Source: Procambarus clarkii
Taxonomy: Eukaryota > Arthropoda > Malacostraca > Decapoda > Cambaridae
Reading direction: 5' to 3'
Assembly: GCF_040958095.1 (NCBI RefSeq)
Contig: NC_091172.1
Span: 7,295,314-7,359,313 of the forward strand
DNA: 64,000 nt
How positions within the stretch are numbered: the stretch's first letter is position 1; every line of letters starts with the position of its first letter. The notes beneath the pieces were generated by a model. The model had not been told where the DNA came from. It did no database searches and saw only the letters and a program-made list of their open reading frames with translations. Shown one piece after another: positions 47,801 through 56,229 of this stretch. Made by a program: the position numbers and the translations under genes.

Positions 47801-50800
47801 GTTTGGTAGTCTTGGGTGCTGGTTAGCAGTACCCTGCCTGGGATTACCATTAACAGTACCAGTCTAGAGACCCTGGGAATCCCTGCGGGAGCGCACGGAG
47901 TCCGATGGATGCGACCCCCTGCGTCCTCTCTTGCTTTGTGAGAGTTTGAGAGTTGCTCAAGCATTGTTACTTGTTTTGACTCGATTTGCCCAATCTACTG
48001 ATGACATTCTTCGGGTTCAGACGGCTCGGACGTTGCAGACTAGGTAAATTTAGGTTGCTGCAACGCACTAGGTTGCTTCCCCGGATGCCCTGCTTTGCTT
48101 ATAAGGACCTGGACTTAGGAGTGTTGGTCGCTTCGGCCTTGATTCGGTCCGCAACCCTTCGTTCTTCCCCTGCTGTGGTTCATTCTGTCCTCCCCCCCAT
48201 TCCTGCTTCTGGCTCCTAAGCGTCTGAGGGATTCGGGGTCAGGGCAGGGTTTAAAGGTTTCAGAGACTCGGGCTGTTGCGGGGACTGCCCCTTCTGGAGT
48301 GGTGACGGAGGCATTCGAGTCGGTTCCTCCACCCGTAATGCCATGGTCTTACCAATGGGCCCCCCTCTCTTCCTTCTTTTTTGGCTGCCCCGGCTTTTTC
48401 TTGTAAGGCGGGACTTTGGAGGATGACTCGCTCCTGGGGCCTGACGTGGAGATTCCCAGGGTTGGGGAGGAGCTGACTTGGGGGCCTTGGGCCTCATTGG
48501 TCCCCGTCTGGAATTTCCGATCCTCTGAAGGGGGCTTACTGTTACAAGGAGTGGGGTTGTGGGGTTTTCTTTCCCGCTCCTCTGTGTGCGAGTTAGATTT
48601 GGGTTCGGCTCCTCCCCGGGTTCGGTTCCATATCCCTGCGGGTCCTTCAGTGCTGTCCTTCCAGAGGTTTTTGGCTTCCCGCGTCTCGCCTGCTGAGGTG
48701 CAGGCCATTACAGCTTACTTCCTGCGCGACCCGGAATATGCCTCTGTAATGGATCAGTCTTCCTTCAGGTTTGGGTCTTCGTCTCCATACAGTACTAGGT
48801 TTGTTATGAGGTTCCAGAGTTGTCCTGGCTAGTGAACTGCCCGTTGTTGTCGTTGGATGCTTGGGGTGCTTTTTGTCGTACCCGCATGCTTGAGTGGCGC
48901 AAGGGGTTGACTATGGTCCAGGTTTACCTGAGGGGCGACTTTGAACACTCTAATGAATGCTTGTTGGCTCCTGCCCTTCTGTGGGATGTGGACGCAACTC
49001 GCCTTCATGTGTGAGTGCCTTCCCTGTCGGCTGCGCTTGTGGCTGAGGTCTTGAGTGCTTGTGGCTTGCTGGCTTTGGTTTTGCGTTTTTTTCCCTTCTG
49101 TAGTTGTCTTCAGATTAGCTTGTAGAGGCACTTCCATTCCTCGGTCTGGTGCCTTGATCTCGGCAACCCGTTCTCGCAAATTCGTAAAGTCAATATTGAC
49201 TTATTAAATATGTGCATAGGTGATATATTAAACATAATAGATACCCTTAAAAAGATTCATAGAAAACACCGACCTTACCTAACCTTGTTAGTATCTTAAG
49301 ATAAGCATCTTATTGCTTCGTAATTACAATTATTACTTAACCTATACCTATTATAGGTTAGGTAATAATTGTAATTACGAAGCAATAAGATGCTTATCTT
49401 AACATACTAAGTAGGTTAGGTAAGGTCGGTGTTTTCTATGAATCTTTTTAAGGGTATCTATTATGTTAAGTATGTCACCTATGCACATATTAAATAAGTC
49501 AATATTGACTTATTAAATTTGCGAGAACGGGTTGGATCTCGGTTGCTCGTGCGTCATCTGCGCTGTTGAAGCTGTTTGCACAGATCCTGCGGGATGAGGT
49601 GTCATGGGTTTTTTGCTGCGCGTCTCTTGTGTCAGCAGATTGTGCTCGCTTCATCCTTGGAATCCGATTGAGGGTCCCGGGTGGGTTCCTTCCGGGGGTT
49701 CGTGCCAGGGTTCGGGGTTCCGCTCATCGGGGTAGGCCACAGATGTCAGTTTCAGAGCCTGCACCGCCTTTGGAACCATCTCCGCCTGGTTGGCGCAGTG
49801 ATAGCTTTGTGAGCAGGTTGGATTCTCATAAGGGGTGTTGGCCCTTTTGCGGTTCGCCCCATTGATGGGGGCGATGTGGGGGAGGCTTGCTCTATTCGCT
49901 CACACCTGGTCTCACGATTTGTGGGCGTTTTGGGTCGTTTCTCGCAGCCTGCAGTGGCTTTGGGTGGATCCTCCTCCTCCTCCGTGGGAGGGTGCGGGGC
50001 TGGTGGGGCAAGCCTCTTCTCCTGCACTCTGTCGGGTTGTCTTGGAGTGGATCCACTTGGGCGTGGTCGAAACGACGTTGTCTCTCAGGTTGGTCTCCTG
50101 CTTGTTTCCAGTTCCAACAAGGGGATGTGCAGACATGCGGTTCATGCGGTTCATTCTGGACTTGTCCCATCTGAATCCCAGAGTTTCTTGCCCCTCTTTT
50201 TGGATGACCACTCTGTCCCAGGTTCAGCTTCTGTTGGAGCTAGGCGCTTGGTGTCCCTGGACCTCTAGGACGCTTATTGACACGTCCCGATTCATCTGGG
50301 GTTCAGGGACTGGCTCGGTTTTGTTGTGGAGTTACCGCTTGAGTTGTCTCTCTTCGGGTTGAACCTGGCACCGCTCATGTTCACACGCCATATCCAGGTC
50401 GTTGTGGCCTGTCTGCGTCTCTTTGGTGTTCGGGTGTTGACCTATCTCGACGACTGGCTGGTCTGGGCTCCCGGTTGGTCCACATGTCTGCTCGCCAGGT
50501 GTTTGGTGCTTTCCCAGCTAGCCGGGGTTGGGATCCTGGTGAACTGGCAGAAGTCCTATCTGGTCCTCCTCCTAGTTTAGTTTGACTTCGTTGGCTGTTC
50601 TGGTTCCTTTGGGGACATCCCTTCTGCCTCTCTCGTGATCGCTGGGTTCATCCCCCCCGGGGGCTTTGCATTGGCTGCAGTGATGCCAATACGTCAGGCT
50701 GCAAGCAGCCGCGTCCAACAGCCTGGTTGATCAGTCCAGCAACCAGGAGGCCTGGTCGACGGCCGGGCCGCGGGGACGCTAAGCCCCGGAAGCACCTCAA

Positions 50801-51979
50801 GGTAACCTCAAGGTAAGGTCGCCTGCTCTCTCTTCGGGTTTTTTGGGATTCAGTGCCATGGCGCCTACCCGAGCTCTTGCTTGATGTGTTCATGGACGCT
50901 TCGTCTCTTGACTGGGGCTTTGTGACCAGTGCTCACCAGGCCGGCCAGGGGCAGTGGTGTCTGTCCTTCTGTCGGACGTTCATAAGTTTGCTGCGCTTGC
51001 TGCCGTCTTTGGTAACTTTTTTTTTTTTTTTTTTTTTTTCTTAAGGAAATTCTTGCATGAGCCTTAAGCCTCTGGCTGGTCAACTAAATCATTCGGGCAT
51101 GGGGGTTTTTGGCGGTCGAACAGGGTTTTGGCTGCACGCTACCCTGTAAATATTCCTGAACCTAGTCAGGCCTGTGTCGCTTTGGTTCGGTGGTTGCAGC
51201 CTGTTGTCTCGACTTTTGAGTTGAGGTGTGAGCACCGACTGCCTCCTGGGTAAGTTCTTCTCGGTTTTGTCTTTGGTGAAGTAGCCCTGGGAAGCCGAAG
51301 GGGTTCCCCCTAGAAAACCAGCATTTGAATGTACTGTAATGAAATGCCATTTTCTGGGCGAGTCCCGGAGGCTCCCCGGCAATCGTCTCTTCCCTCCGGT
51401 CGGCGTTTTTTGTGTGTTTTTGATATTCAGCCTCAGAACTGATGGATGGATCACCAGTGCGGGGGGTCTGGGGCTACCCCCTTCCCTCTCCCGTGGAGGG
51501 GGCGAGCTGCGCAGACATGCGGCACGGCGCAGCTCATGTGACGTCATGCTCGTTTACTTGCTTTCACCTTTCTGGGTGCCTGTCCTGGTCAATGGCAGAT
51601 ATAGAATGCTCCAAATCCCATGTGTATTTCTATAGGCCGTTGCTCCTCGTGCCTCTGAGGGGGCCAGGTTCTGGCCTTGGTCCCCGGTAGGCCTAGAACT
51701 TCATTCACGCTGACTGATGCCAAAGTTTAGGGATATACATATCAGCCAGGATAGCTCCGAGGGAGCCTCCGGGACTCGCTCAGAAAATGGCATTTCATTA
51801 CATTCAATGCTGGGTTTTTTGCTTTATTTCAGGAATCGGATGTACCTTCAACCAGTTAGGAAATGCTGGTGGTTTCTTCCTGGGTCCATGGCTTGTTCAT
51901 TTGCCAAAAAATGAAAGCCATATTGATAGTGACGATATAGATAACTTGAGAAAAAATATACGAGACTATATGTGGATCT
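25914..51979 (+). CDS. SLC49A4: SLC49A4 (DIRC2)-like major facilitator transporter, N-terminal half, six exons, gene continues beyond window
   Basis: Exons 25914-25953, 26715-26812, 26937-27090, 33447-33537, 46441-46553 and 51833-51979 join in phase (1, 0, 1, 2, 1) with GT-AG introns and give 214 codons plus one base. The family signature is WNTWGPI in membrane segment 1, followed by MWGTITMIMGLAPM, LLTAFLMALGTSVRCI, NGFAGIIIGAAPSLVSSRWF and PPNERTTATG. Full-length relatives have about 480 residues and 12 membrane segments, so about five segments are covered. The human protein is a lysosomal membrane protein reported as a proton-coupled pyridoxine exporter; the same role here is inference. 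The N-terminus carries DLETLL, fitting a [DE]xxxL[LI] lysosomal sorting signal. FLVCR-type paralogues are the alternative, since NQLG in exon 6 recalls them, but WNTWGPI favours SLC49A4. Confidence 0.88.
26715..26812 (+). CDS. SLC49A4: SLC49A4-like exon 2
   Basis: Acceptor TTTTTCAG|TTCATG and donor ATGCAG|GTAAGA. It encodes 33 residues ending YKRRWWILFLFAGIGFMQ, the cytosolic basic patch and the start of membrane segment 1. The upstream intron (761 bp) is AT-rich and without recognised repeats. Confidence 0.9.
26937..27090 (+). CDS. SLC49A4: SLC49A4-like exon 3
   Basis: Acceptor GGTTTTCAG|TGTGCAG; donor ACAAAAG|GTGCGT. It encodes CAVWNTWGPITSSVKIAY, then the luminal turn and membrane segment 2 (LLSMWGTITMIMGLAP). 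Separated from exon 2 by a compact 124-bp intron. Confidence 0.93.
27202..28456. repeat. G/GA-rich tract with GACGGGGGGAGAG units
   Basis: About 1.25 kb inside intron 3, starting about 110 bp after exon 3. It opens with 18-bp units (GAGAGGGACAGAGAGACT) and becomes (GA)n broken every 20-60 bp by ACGGGG to ACGGGGGGGG. The + strand is almost all purine. The long ORFs on both strands (Arg/Glu/Gly or Ser/Leu/Pro) are repeat artefacts. Confidence 0.97.
28745..28942 (-). mobile_element. pogo/Tigger-like terminal fragment
   Basis: On the minus strand the end reads CTGTGGTACCTTTG with TA outside, followed by TTAATCCGTTCCCC. An inner stretch (inverted) matches 24905-24975. The other terminus is missing. 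Confidence 0.5.
28943..29290. other. unassigned intronic stretch
   Basis: A 65-codon + frame (28958-29152) is open but shows no motif I recognise. No repeat is shared with the rest of the window. Confidence 0.3.
29290..30130. repeat. C/T-rich minisatellite region
   Basis: CACCTCACC-type low-complexity sequence. At about 29615-29860 it contains nine 27-bp units (TCTCATGCCATTCTCACC + TCACCCTCA); further on, units of CCTCGCCGCGCCCTCGCC recur between 29930 and 30050. Intronic; the open frames are artefacts. Confidence 0.93.
30217..30643. mobile_element. Penelope-derived palindromic insertion with 13-bp target duplication
   Basis: AGGCATTTCATTA at 30217-30229 and 30631-30643 flank an insert built like the one at 15416-15600: TGCAGGCAATGAGTCACAAT, an inverted terminal block (GTTTCGGTCCGCCCTGGACC), then its mirror GGTCCAGGACGGACCGAAAT...GTGTGGTCTGGTCAAC. 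The left arm is itself interrupted at ACCAT by a CR1 3' end (30330-30534). Confidence 0.82.
30330..30534 (+). mobile_element. CR1-like 3' end nested in the Penelope palindrome
   Basis: Encodes LTVFKRELDKHLQRIPDQPG before a stop, then GGCCTGGTCGACGACCGGGC and the tail CTCAAGGTAAGGTAAGGTAA. ACCAT occurs on both sides (5-bp target duplication). Confidence 0.7.
30690..33260 (-). pseudogene. CR1-group LINE, 5'-truncated, frameshifted (antisense to host gene)
   Basis: From right to left: the C-terminal half of an APE-type endonuclease (frame 33241-32594: LLIMRDFNQGKID, where family members usually have GDFN, and SDHSVFCFEY); the RT start (32492-32238: KAVGPDGISP); then FREGKSCLTGLIEFYD and FLDCRKAFDTVPHKRL (32052-31753); RT catalytic MFADDAKIMR (31591); and the thumb RPILEYAAPVWSTYL (31292-31044). 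Stops and frameshifts separate the pieces. The 3' UTR runs to about 30690, ending at a (GT)n/(GC)n stretch. Lies in intron 3. Confidence 0.88.
33345..33417 (+). mobile_element. diverged Penelope terminal fragment next to exon 4
   Basis: GACTTGATAATGGTCCAGGA then CGGATCGAAACATTG and TGATGTGTGGTTTGGCC, a mutated copy of the block at 7240-7310. It ends about 30 bp before the exon 4 acceptor. Confidence 0.65.
33447..33537 (+). CDS. SLC49A4: SLC49A4-like exon 4
   Basis: Acceptor CACTGTTGCAG|GTATTCG; donor ACTAT|GTAAGT. It encodes GIRVALLLTAFLMALGTSV then RCIATEERTFT (membrane segment 3 and the following loop). Its RCI motif is shared with vertebrate SLC49A4. Confidence 0.9.
33866..34078 (-). mobile_element. 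second SINE family, copy 1 (antisense)
   Basis: Shares GGTACCTATTTACTGCTAG and the reversed B-box-like AATCGAACCTAAGGACCTTC with the copy at 45175-45415. tRNA-like head on the minus strand. It sits exactly at the left edge of DIRS copy A. Confidence 0.55.
35403..35648 (+). pseudogene. DIRS-A reverse transcriptase core
   Basis: Reads LDLKDAYWHVPIHPGF then VGHQAYCFHFLTFGLNLAP, the RT motifs 3-4 typical of DIRS elements. The catalytic motif follows in another frame at 35656-35685 as VLAYLEDW, with Glu for the first catalytic Asp, so the enzyme is dead or sequence-altered. Frameshifted relative to the upstream part. Confidence 0.8.
36159..36357. mobile_element. 199-bp MITE in DIRS A
   Basis: The ends CCCAGCAAACACA and TGTGTTTGGCAGG are imperfect inverted repeats, and the interior consists of GTTACAACTTG/CAACGTTG permutations. 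DIRS A resumes on both sides when compared with DIRS C at 57080-57100. Confidence 0.65.
37144..38565. mobile_element. solo LTR, 1414 bp, with GTAT target duplication
   Basis: TGTAACAG at 37148 to CATTACA at 38561, flanked by GTAT on both sides (37144-37147 and 38562-38565). Removing it joins GTTTTTGACACGAGTGTAT to TATCACC.., which matches the uninterrupted DIRS C at 57826-57855. No coding sequence. No second LTR or internal region is present, so it is a solo LTR by recombination; the superfamily is not determinable. Confidence 0.75.
38562..38853 (+). pseudogene. DIRS-A tyrosine recombinase, N-terminal part (interrupted)
   Basis: Contains MPNTVASYHAALAEPLQLVF, the core-binding start of DIRS tyrosine recombinases, and breaks at GCTTTCTAGTACA where DIRS B begins. 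The continuation is at 44727: HALPEPSWSLD, then LASGDWSGEPHAL. In the family the position of W in SGDW is the catalytic Arg. Confidence 0.75.
40643..40682. other. GC-rich hairpin in DIRS B
   Basis: GGGGTTACCTGGGGGG and CCCCCCAGGTAACCCC around a 6-nt loop, 16 paired bases. Not present at the homologous place in DIRS C (54900). Confidence 0.7.
41590..42150 (-). mobile_element. CR1 3' fragment interrupted by a SINE
   Basis: 41590-41801 and 42087-42150 match the CR1 3' UTR at 30705-30960 (TTGTGCTTGTGGGGGTTGAG; CTCTGTGGCTCCTTTGGG). The SINE fills the gap. Confidence 0.7.
41802..42082 (-). mobile_element. tRNA-derived SINE with long poly(A) (antisense)
   Basis: Close relative of 22532-22801: A box TGGTGTAGTGG, B box GGGTTCGTATCC, 3' block CCCGAAACGCTATGCGTACT and a 32-nt A tail. 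Inserted in the CR1 fragment. Confidence 0.85.
42150..42235 (-). mobile_element. Penelope 3' fragment
   Basis: GAACTGCAGAGGGCCTATTG and ACGAGGCAGCTCCTAT are the inverse of 7100-7145. Confidence 0.55.
42580..42800 (-). mobile_element. diverged relative of the 15.8-kb LTR-like segment
   Basis: TCTCCAAAGGTTGGCAGGCA and TTTGGAGCAAGTCTCTTATT followed by GGGATACTCTGCTCACT correspond to the inverse of 15786-15870. No clear ends. Confidence 0.5.
45175..45415 (-). mobile_element. second SINE family, copy 2 (antisense)
   Basis: Minus strand: GGACAGCGCTCGGGATTTGT head, GGTTTGATCCCCGG (B box) and CTAGCAGTAAATAGGTACC in the body. Inserted in the DIRS-A recombinase gene. Confidence 0.65.
46008..46440. 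other. intron 4 remainder before exon 5
   Basis: About 430 bp of AT-rich sequence between the right end of DIRS A and exon 5. No repeat recognised. Confidence 0.5.
46441..46553 (+). CDS. SLC49A4: SLC49A4-like exon 5
   Basis: Acceptor TCTGTTACAG|TTTGGC; donor ACAACAG|GTAAGT. Completes Ile with the first base, then LAHVGAVLNGFAGIIIGAAP, SLVSSRWFPPNERTTATG: membrane segment 4 and the conserved cytosolic W-F-x-x-x-E-R-x-T-A-T motif before segment 5. Confidence 0.92.
47217..47287 (-). mobile_element. Penelope terminal fragment in the DIRS-D left repeat
   Basis: TTGACCAAACCACACACTAG then GACGACGATGTTTCGGTCCA and ATCCTGGACCGTTCTCAAGTCG. It is one arm only, without the mirror arm seen at 15.5 and 30.5 kb. 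Confidence 0.75.
48430..49020 (+). pseudogene. DIRS-D gag-like ORF
   Basis: Frame 48416-48829 ends RDPEYASVMDQSSFRFGSSS, and a second frame continues LEWRKGLTMVQVYLRGDFEH. The same blocks occur in A (34340-34560), C (55140-55370) and E. DIRS ORF1 products are thought to package element RNA; no domain is recognised beyond conservation. Confidence 0.65.
49156..49542. mobile_element. 371-bp palindromic MITE with 8-bp target duplication (hAT-type)
   Basis: GATCTCGG at 49156-49163 and 49535-49542 flank an element with perfect ends CAACCCGTTCTCGCAAATT / AATTTGCGAGAACGGGTTG. The arms extend about 180 bp inward with small differences (AAGTCAATATTGACTT in both). An 8-bp duplication fits hAT transposases. 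It lies in the gag-RT interval of DIRS D. Confidence 0.9.
50690..50812 (+). mobile_element. CR1-like 3' end in DIRS D
   Basis: CAGCCTGGTTGATCAGTCCA, GGCCTGGTCGACGGCCGGGC and the tail CTCAAGGTAACCTCAAGGTA. Same family as 30330-30534. Confidence 0.75.
51833..51979 (+). CDS. SLC49A4: SLC49A4-like exon 6
   Basis: Acceptor GCTTTATTTCAG|GAATCG, donor GGATCT|GTGAGT. It encodes GIGCTFNQLGNAGGFFLGP, then WLVHLPKN (membrane segment 5) and a hydrophilic loop rich in Asp/Asn ending RDYMWI. The intron sequence upstream is only 19 bp before DIRS D begins. The next exon was not found in the window. Confidence 0.92.
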
Positions 51980-52314
51980 GTGAGTAATGAATCAAAGTTG
52001 CTCACACAGCTATGTATCGCCATGCAGTACTCCTGGCATGGCCATTTCCTACCTTTCCTGTTACGTCATCTTTCTATTTCTATATGTCCTCATTTATTAA
52101 ACGTTTGTATCTTATTCTGTAATAATTATTTAATTCTGCCAAAATTTGATTAAGCTGTTTAAGCCATTGTCATTTTATTTCCCATGTTTTCTTTTTCAAA
52201 CTTCCTCTGTCTCTCAATCTTTTAATATAATTAAATTTTCTTTAAGAAAATAATTTTCTTCTGTTTGACTGCCTAATTTTTACTTGACTAAGACCAGATG
52301 AAGTCTGCTATGAC
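51980..52314. other. intron 6 start, no recognised repeat
   Basis: AT-rich sequence following the exon 6 donor; nothing recognised. Confidence 0.45.
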
Positions 52315-52600
52315 ATGGCCTTAGATGCCATGGAAGACAAAATGCTGATGTAATATACACAGATTTTGCAAAAGCTTTTGGCAGATGTGACCATGGAATT
52401 ATTGCACACAAAATGAGTGCAAAGGGAATTAGTGCCAAAGTAGCGATAGTGTCACAGATGACTGAAAATCTATGTACAAGGTTCAGATATCAGCGAACAC
52501 AATGCTAGTGCATCTACACATCACACAACATGAGTTCATGTTCCTTTAGAAAACATTTTTGTGGAAAATGATTCAGGTTTATAATTGAGTGTCAGGAATT
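52315..52600 (+). pseudogene. LINE reverse transcriptase fragment
   Basis: From 52341 the frame reads NADVIYTDFAKAFGRCDHG then IIAHKMSAKGISAKVA, matching RT motif A (x-DFAKAFDxxDH) of LINEs with Gly for the usual second Asp. No ATG and no further motifs; a small decayed piece of a family different from the other LINEs here. Confidence 0.6.
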
Positions 52601-53162
52601 GGATAATAATAGCAGTGTTGTGGCTAAATTTAGTGATGTGCTTAGTATAATGAAGGCATCTTACTTTGTCGGGTCATGCCGTCTGGTCGTAACGTGTGGC
52701 TCTATACTGTAGAGCGATTTCATTACCACCCCCACCAGAACTACTTGGTGTTTGTTATGGTTTATCAAAATATAGATAGCTATATATGATGTGTGTGTAT
52801 AGTGTAATAACCAAAAACTGGGTTTTCTTGTTCAATGAATATAATATTGTGTGAATATTAGTGACAACTATATGTATACAGCTATATACTCTCTTTGATA
52901 TAAATAGCATTATTGACAGCCCAATGCATTGTTGCACTTGAAAAACAAGTTAATTTCAATAAAATAAGAAGAAAATAAAGTTCATTGTGTGTTCTAAAGA
53001 CTTGGTGCAAAAATAGTGTGGTGTTAGGCTGACCTTAGATCGTGGTCGAGATTATAACTGTCACCAGACCAGCTTAGCAGTTCGTTATGGTGCACAAATT
53101 GTATATACAGTAGTATAGTTCTATGTAATGTGTGTATAATGTAATAACAGCAAAAACAATTG
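52601..53162. other. intron stretch without recognised feature
   Basis: AT-rich; nothing recognised between the RT fragment and DIRS C. Confidence 0.4.
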
Positions 53163-54606
53163 TTTTTCTGTGGAAAGCCCCTTAGGCTTCCCGGAGCTAT
53201 ACCAGGCTGATGTGTATATATTAGACTGTGGCAACAGTCAATCAACAGTCAATCGAGTTCTAAGCCTACTAGGGACCAGAGCCAGAACCTGGCCCCCTCA
53301 AGAGAGGCACGAGGAGCAGTTGCCTAAAGACACGCCCGTGTAATTGGAAGCAGTCTTTGTCTGCCATCTACCAGGTCAGGCAACCAGAAAGGCAGGAATT
53401 CCAAAACAAACTACTGATTTAAATAATTTGCAATCCGAAAGCCGGACTAGCAACAGAACTCTCCAATCAAAACCAAGGAAACAAGCATGACGTCACCACA
53501 CACTCCGCGCATCCGTCTGCACAACCCGCTCCCCCCTCCTCCCCAGGAGGGGGGACGGGGGGTTCCCAGACCTCCACGCCAGCAACTCCCCTCAGTTCAC
53601 AGGCTGTTGTGAGGGTGAACGGTCGATCGACTCTGGCTCCATCCTTTGAGCAGTGCTGCAGTGCAGTGTTCCGTTTTGGTATTGTGCGAGCCAGGAGTAA
53701 CACAAGAGTACTGGGGCTTCATGCACTTAGGGCTACCTTCCCTAGGTGCCCTGTAAGTGCTGCCTTTGCAACTTCAGGGTTATCTTCCCTGAGCCGTTCG
53801 GGAACTACCTTGGAGCGGTTCTGTTCTGTTGCTGCTTGGTGATTGCCCGCCCTTGGGGTTCTGCTGGGGTGGCTCTTGCTCCTGTTTTCACTTGGGTAGG
53901 AGGTAGTTTCGCCGCTGGGAGGGGCGCGAGTTACTGTGCAGCTGTCTGATAAACGCATAGCGACCGGTTCTGTTCACCTGGAGATGATGTGCTTTTACGG
54001 GGCTTTTCTTTTGTTTTTGTTTTGTTTTGCCTGGCAGGGGTCTGCCTGGTGTGGCGGTAGGACCACTTGTAGGATTTTGGTGGCCCTCCACTAGGTCCCC
54101 ATGCTTACACACGTTGCAGTGGTTCAGCTAATAGTTTGTTTGCTTGGTAGCTCTGGGATAACTGGTTAGCAGTACCTCGCCTGGGCTTCCCTTAGCAGTT
54201 AGCCTAAGGGCCCTGGAAACCCCCTTGGGGGCTCAGTGGTCCGATGGAAGATGCCCCAGGGTCCCACCTCGCCTTGTGCAAATTTGAAGGTTGCTCTGTC
54301 CCCTTGACTCAGGGTGACACTCGCTGTCTTTGCCTCCGCCATGCTGCTTGTTGGGTCAATGACACCTTTGACCTGGAGTCCTGCGAGTAGTGTTCCTTGA
54401 TTGTACTCCAATTCACCCAGTCCAATGAGATTGATATTCGGGTGCCATCAGCTTCGTCGTTGCATGCAAGTTACTGCAACGCGCAAGGGTGGTTGCCTTT
54501 CCGGATGGCCTGCAGCTACCCCGTGTTGGTTATAGGGACCCGGATTTGGGGGTGTTAGCCGCCTCGACTTCGGTTTCATCTGCACCCCCCTAGTCCTTCC
54601 CTGGCT

Positions 54607-55465
54607 GTGGTTCATCCTGCTTCACCCCCCCCCCTCCATGCTCCCAAACATCTTAGGGTTTCAGAGTCGGGGCATTGTTTACTTGGTGGCGAGTCTCGGG
54701 CAGCTTCAGAGAATGCTCCTTCCGGATCGGCGGCGGAGGCATTCGAGCCTGTTCCTCATGCTGGAGCCCTAGGGCCGTGCCAGCAGGCCCCCTTCATCCC
54801 GGCTTTTTTTGTGGACTCTGCCTTTTCTCCAGAGGCAGAGGATTTGGAGGACAGCTCGGTGCCGGGTCCTGACGTGAAGGTTCCCGGGGCTTGGGGAGGA
54901 GTCGACTTGGGGTGCTTGGGCCCCGTTCGACTCCGCTTGGGTGTTGGTACCCTCAGCGTGGGGCTTGTTACAGGGGGAGGGGTTTTCCTATATCCCTCCC
55001 TGTGCGATTTTGATATGGGTGCGACTCCCCTGGATTCAGTTCTGGGTTCCCTTGGGTTCCTTGGGTCCCGCCTTCCAGAGGTTTTTGGCTTCCTGCATCA
55101 CGTCAAAGGTGGTGCGGGAAGCCCTTGCGGCTTACCTCTTGCGAGACCCGGATTACGCCTCGGTTATGGATCCTTCTTCTTTTGAGTTTGGCTCCTCTTT
55201 TTCTTTCTGGATGCGTTAAAAGGTGTTGGAGTCTTCCTAGTTGGCGGACTGCCCCTTCTGTTCGTTGGGGGCGTGGCATTCGTTCAGTCGGACCCATGTG
55301 CTTGAATGGCGGGAAGTGACTACGGTTGTTCAGGTTTACCTAGGAGGCAAATTTGAGCACCTCAATGCTTGCTTGTTCGTCCCCGTACTTCCTTGTGATG
55401 TCAGTCAGGTTCAGCTTCACGCACAGGTTCCCTCCTTTCGGTGTCCCTGGGTAGCCAAGGACTGA
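54607..55465 (+). pseudogene. DIRS-C gag-like ORF
   Basis: Frame 54607-55182 (FDMGATPLDSVLGSLGFLG) and then 55241-55465 (LEWREVTTVVQVYLGGKFEH) share blocks with copies A, D and E. At least one frameshift lies near 55180-55240. No named domain recognised. Confidence 0.65.
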
Positions 55466-56229
55466 CTTGCGTGCCCGTGGGCATTTGGCTTCGGTCTTGC
55501 GTTTCTTTTCTCTGCTGGAGCTGTCTTTGGACTGGCTCGGCGAGGATGTGCAGGAACTGGGATCTGGGCCGATGTCTGGTGTGTTTGCTTCGGCAGCTCG
55601 AGCGTTGGCTGCCGTGTTGAAGTTGTTTGCGCCGATTCTGAGGGAGGCGGTGTCCCTGTTCTTTGCTCTTAACTCGCGTGCTGACAGCCAGTGCTCATCC
55701 ACTCTTTGGAATCAGCTTGGGCCCTGGCTCTTAGATTTTGTCCCCTTTTTGTCTTTTGCTGTTTGCAGAGTCTGCAGAGGTGCATTTTCTGCAAGCAGCT
55801 TCATCTAGTTGTCGGCCCTATGTCGAACTTGTTGGTTCTGTAAGGGGGGGGGGGGGGGCGTGGTGGTCCTGTCCGGAAGGGTTGTGCCAGGTCTCGGGGG
55901 TTCCTATGGTCGTCGTAAGCCAGTAGTGCCAGATTCTGGGCAGGCACCTCTTCTGGAGCCGTCGGCGTTGGATCGGCGCAGTGATCGCCCCGAGTGTCGA
56001 TTGGGCTCTCGTAGGGGTCGTCAGCCCTTTCGTAGGTCGCCCCGTTGATGGGGCAATTGGGGGGGGGGGAGGCTCGCGCTGTTTGCTCTCACCTGGTCCC
56101 ACGACTCGTGGGCATTTCGGGTCGTTAACCCTCCTGCCTGCGGTGGCCTTGGGTTGCTCCTCCTCCTTCGGGGGGATCGGGGCTGGCAGGGCAGGCTTCT
56201 TCTGCTGTGTCGAAACGACAACATCCCTC

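Larger units (their letters stand above)
46832..51813 (+). mobile_element. DIRS copy D, filling intron 5
   Basis: Left inverted repeat 46832-47345 (TTTCTGGGGGGAGCC start; split by a Penelope piece at 47217-47287). Gag-like region 48200-49020, then RT 49880-50576 with DLSHLNPRVS and TYLDDWLVWAP. The RNase H and most of the recombinase are removed by a deletion at about 50980, where the RNase H part joins the recombinase tail (WVFGGRTGFWLHATL). Internal complementary region 51280-51385, right inverted repeat about 51430-51813 with the extension ending ATTCAATGCTGG. Contains a hAT-type MITE (49164-49534), a CR1 end (50690-50812) and a T(20+) stretch at 51018. Confidence 0.87.
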
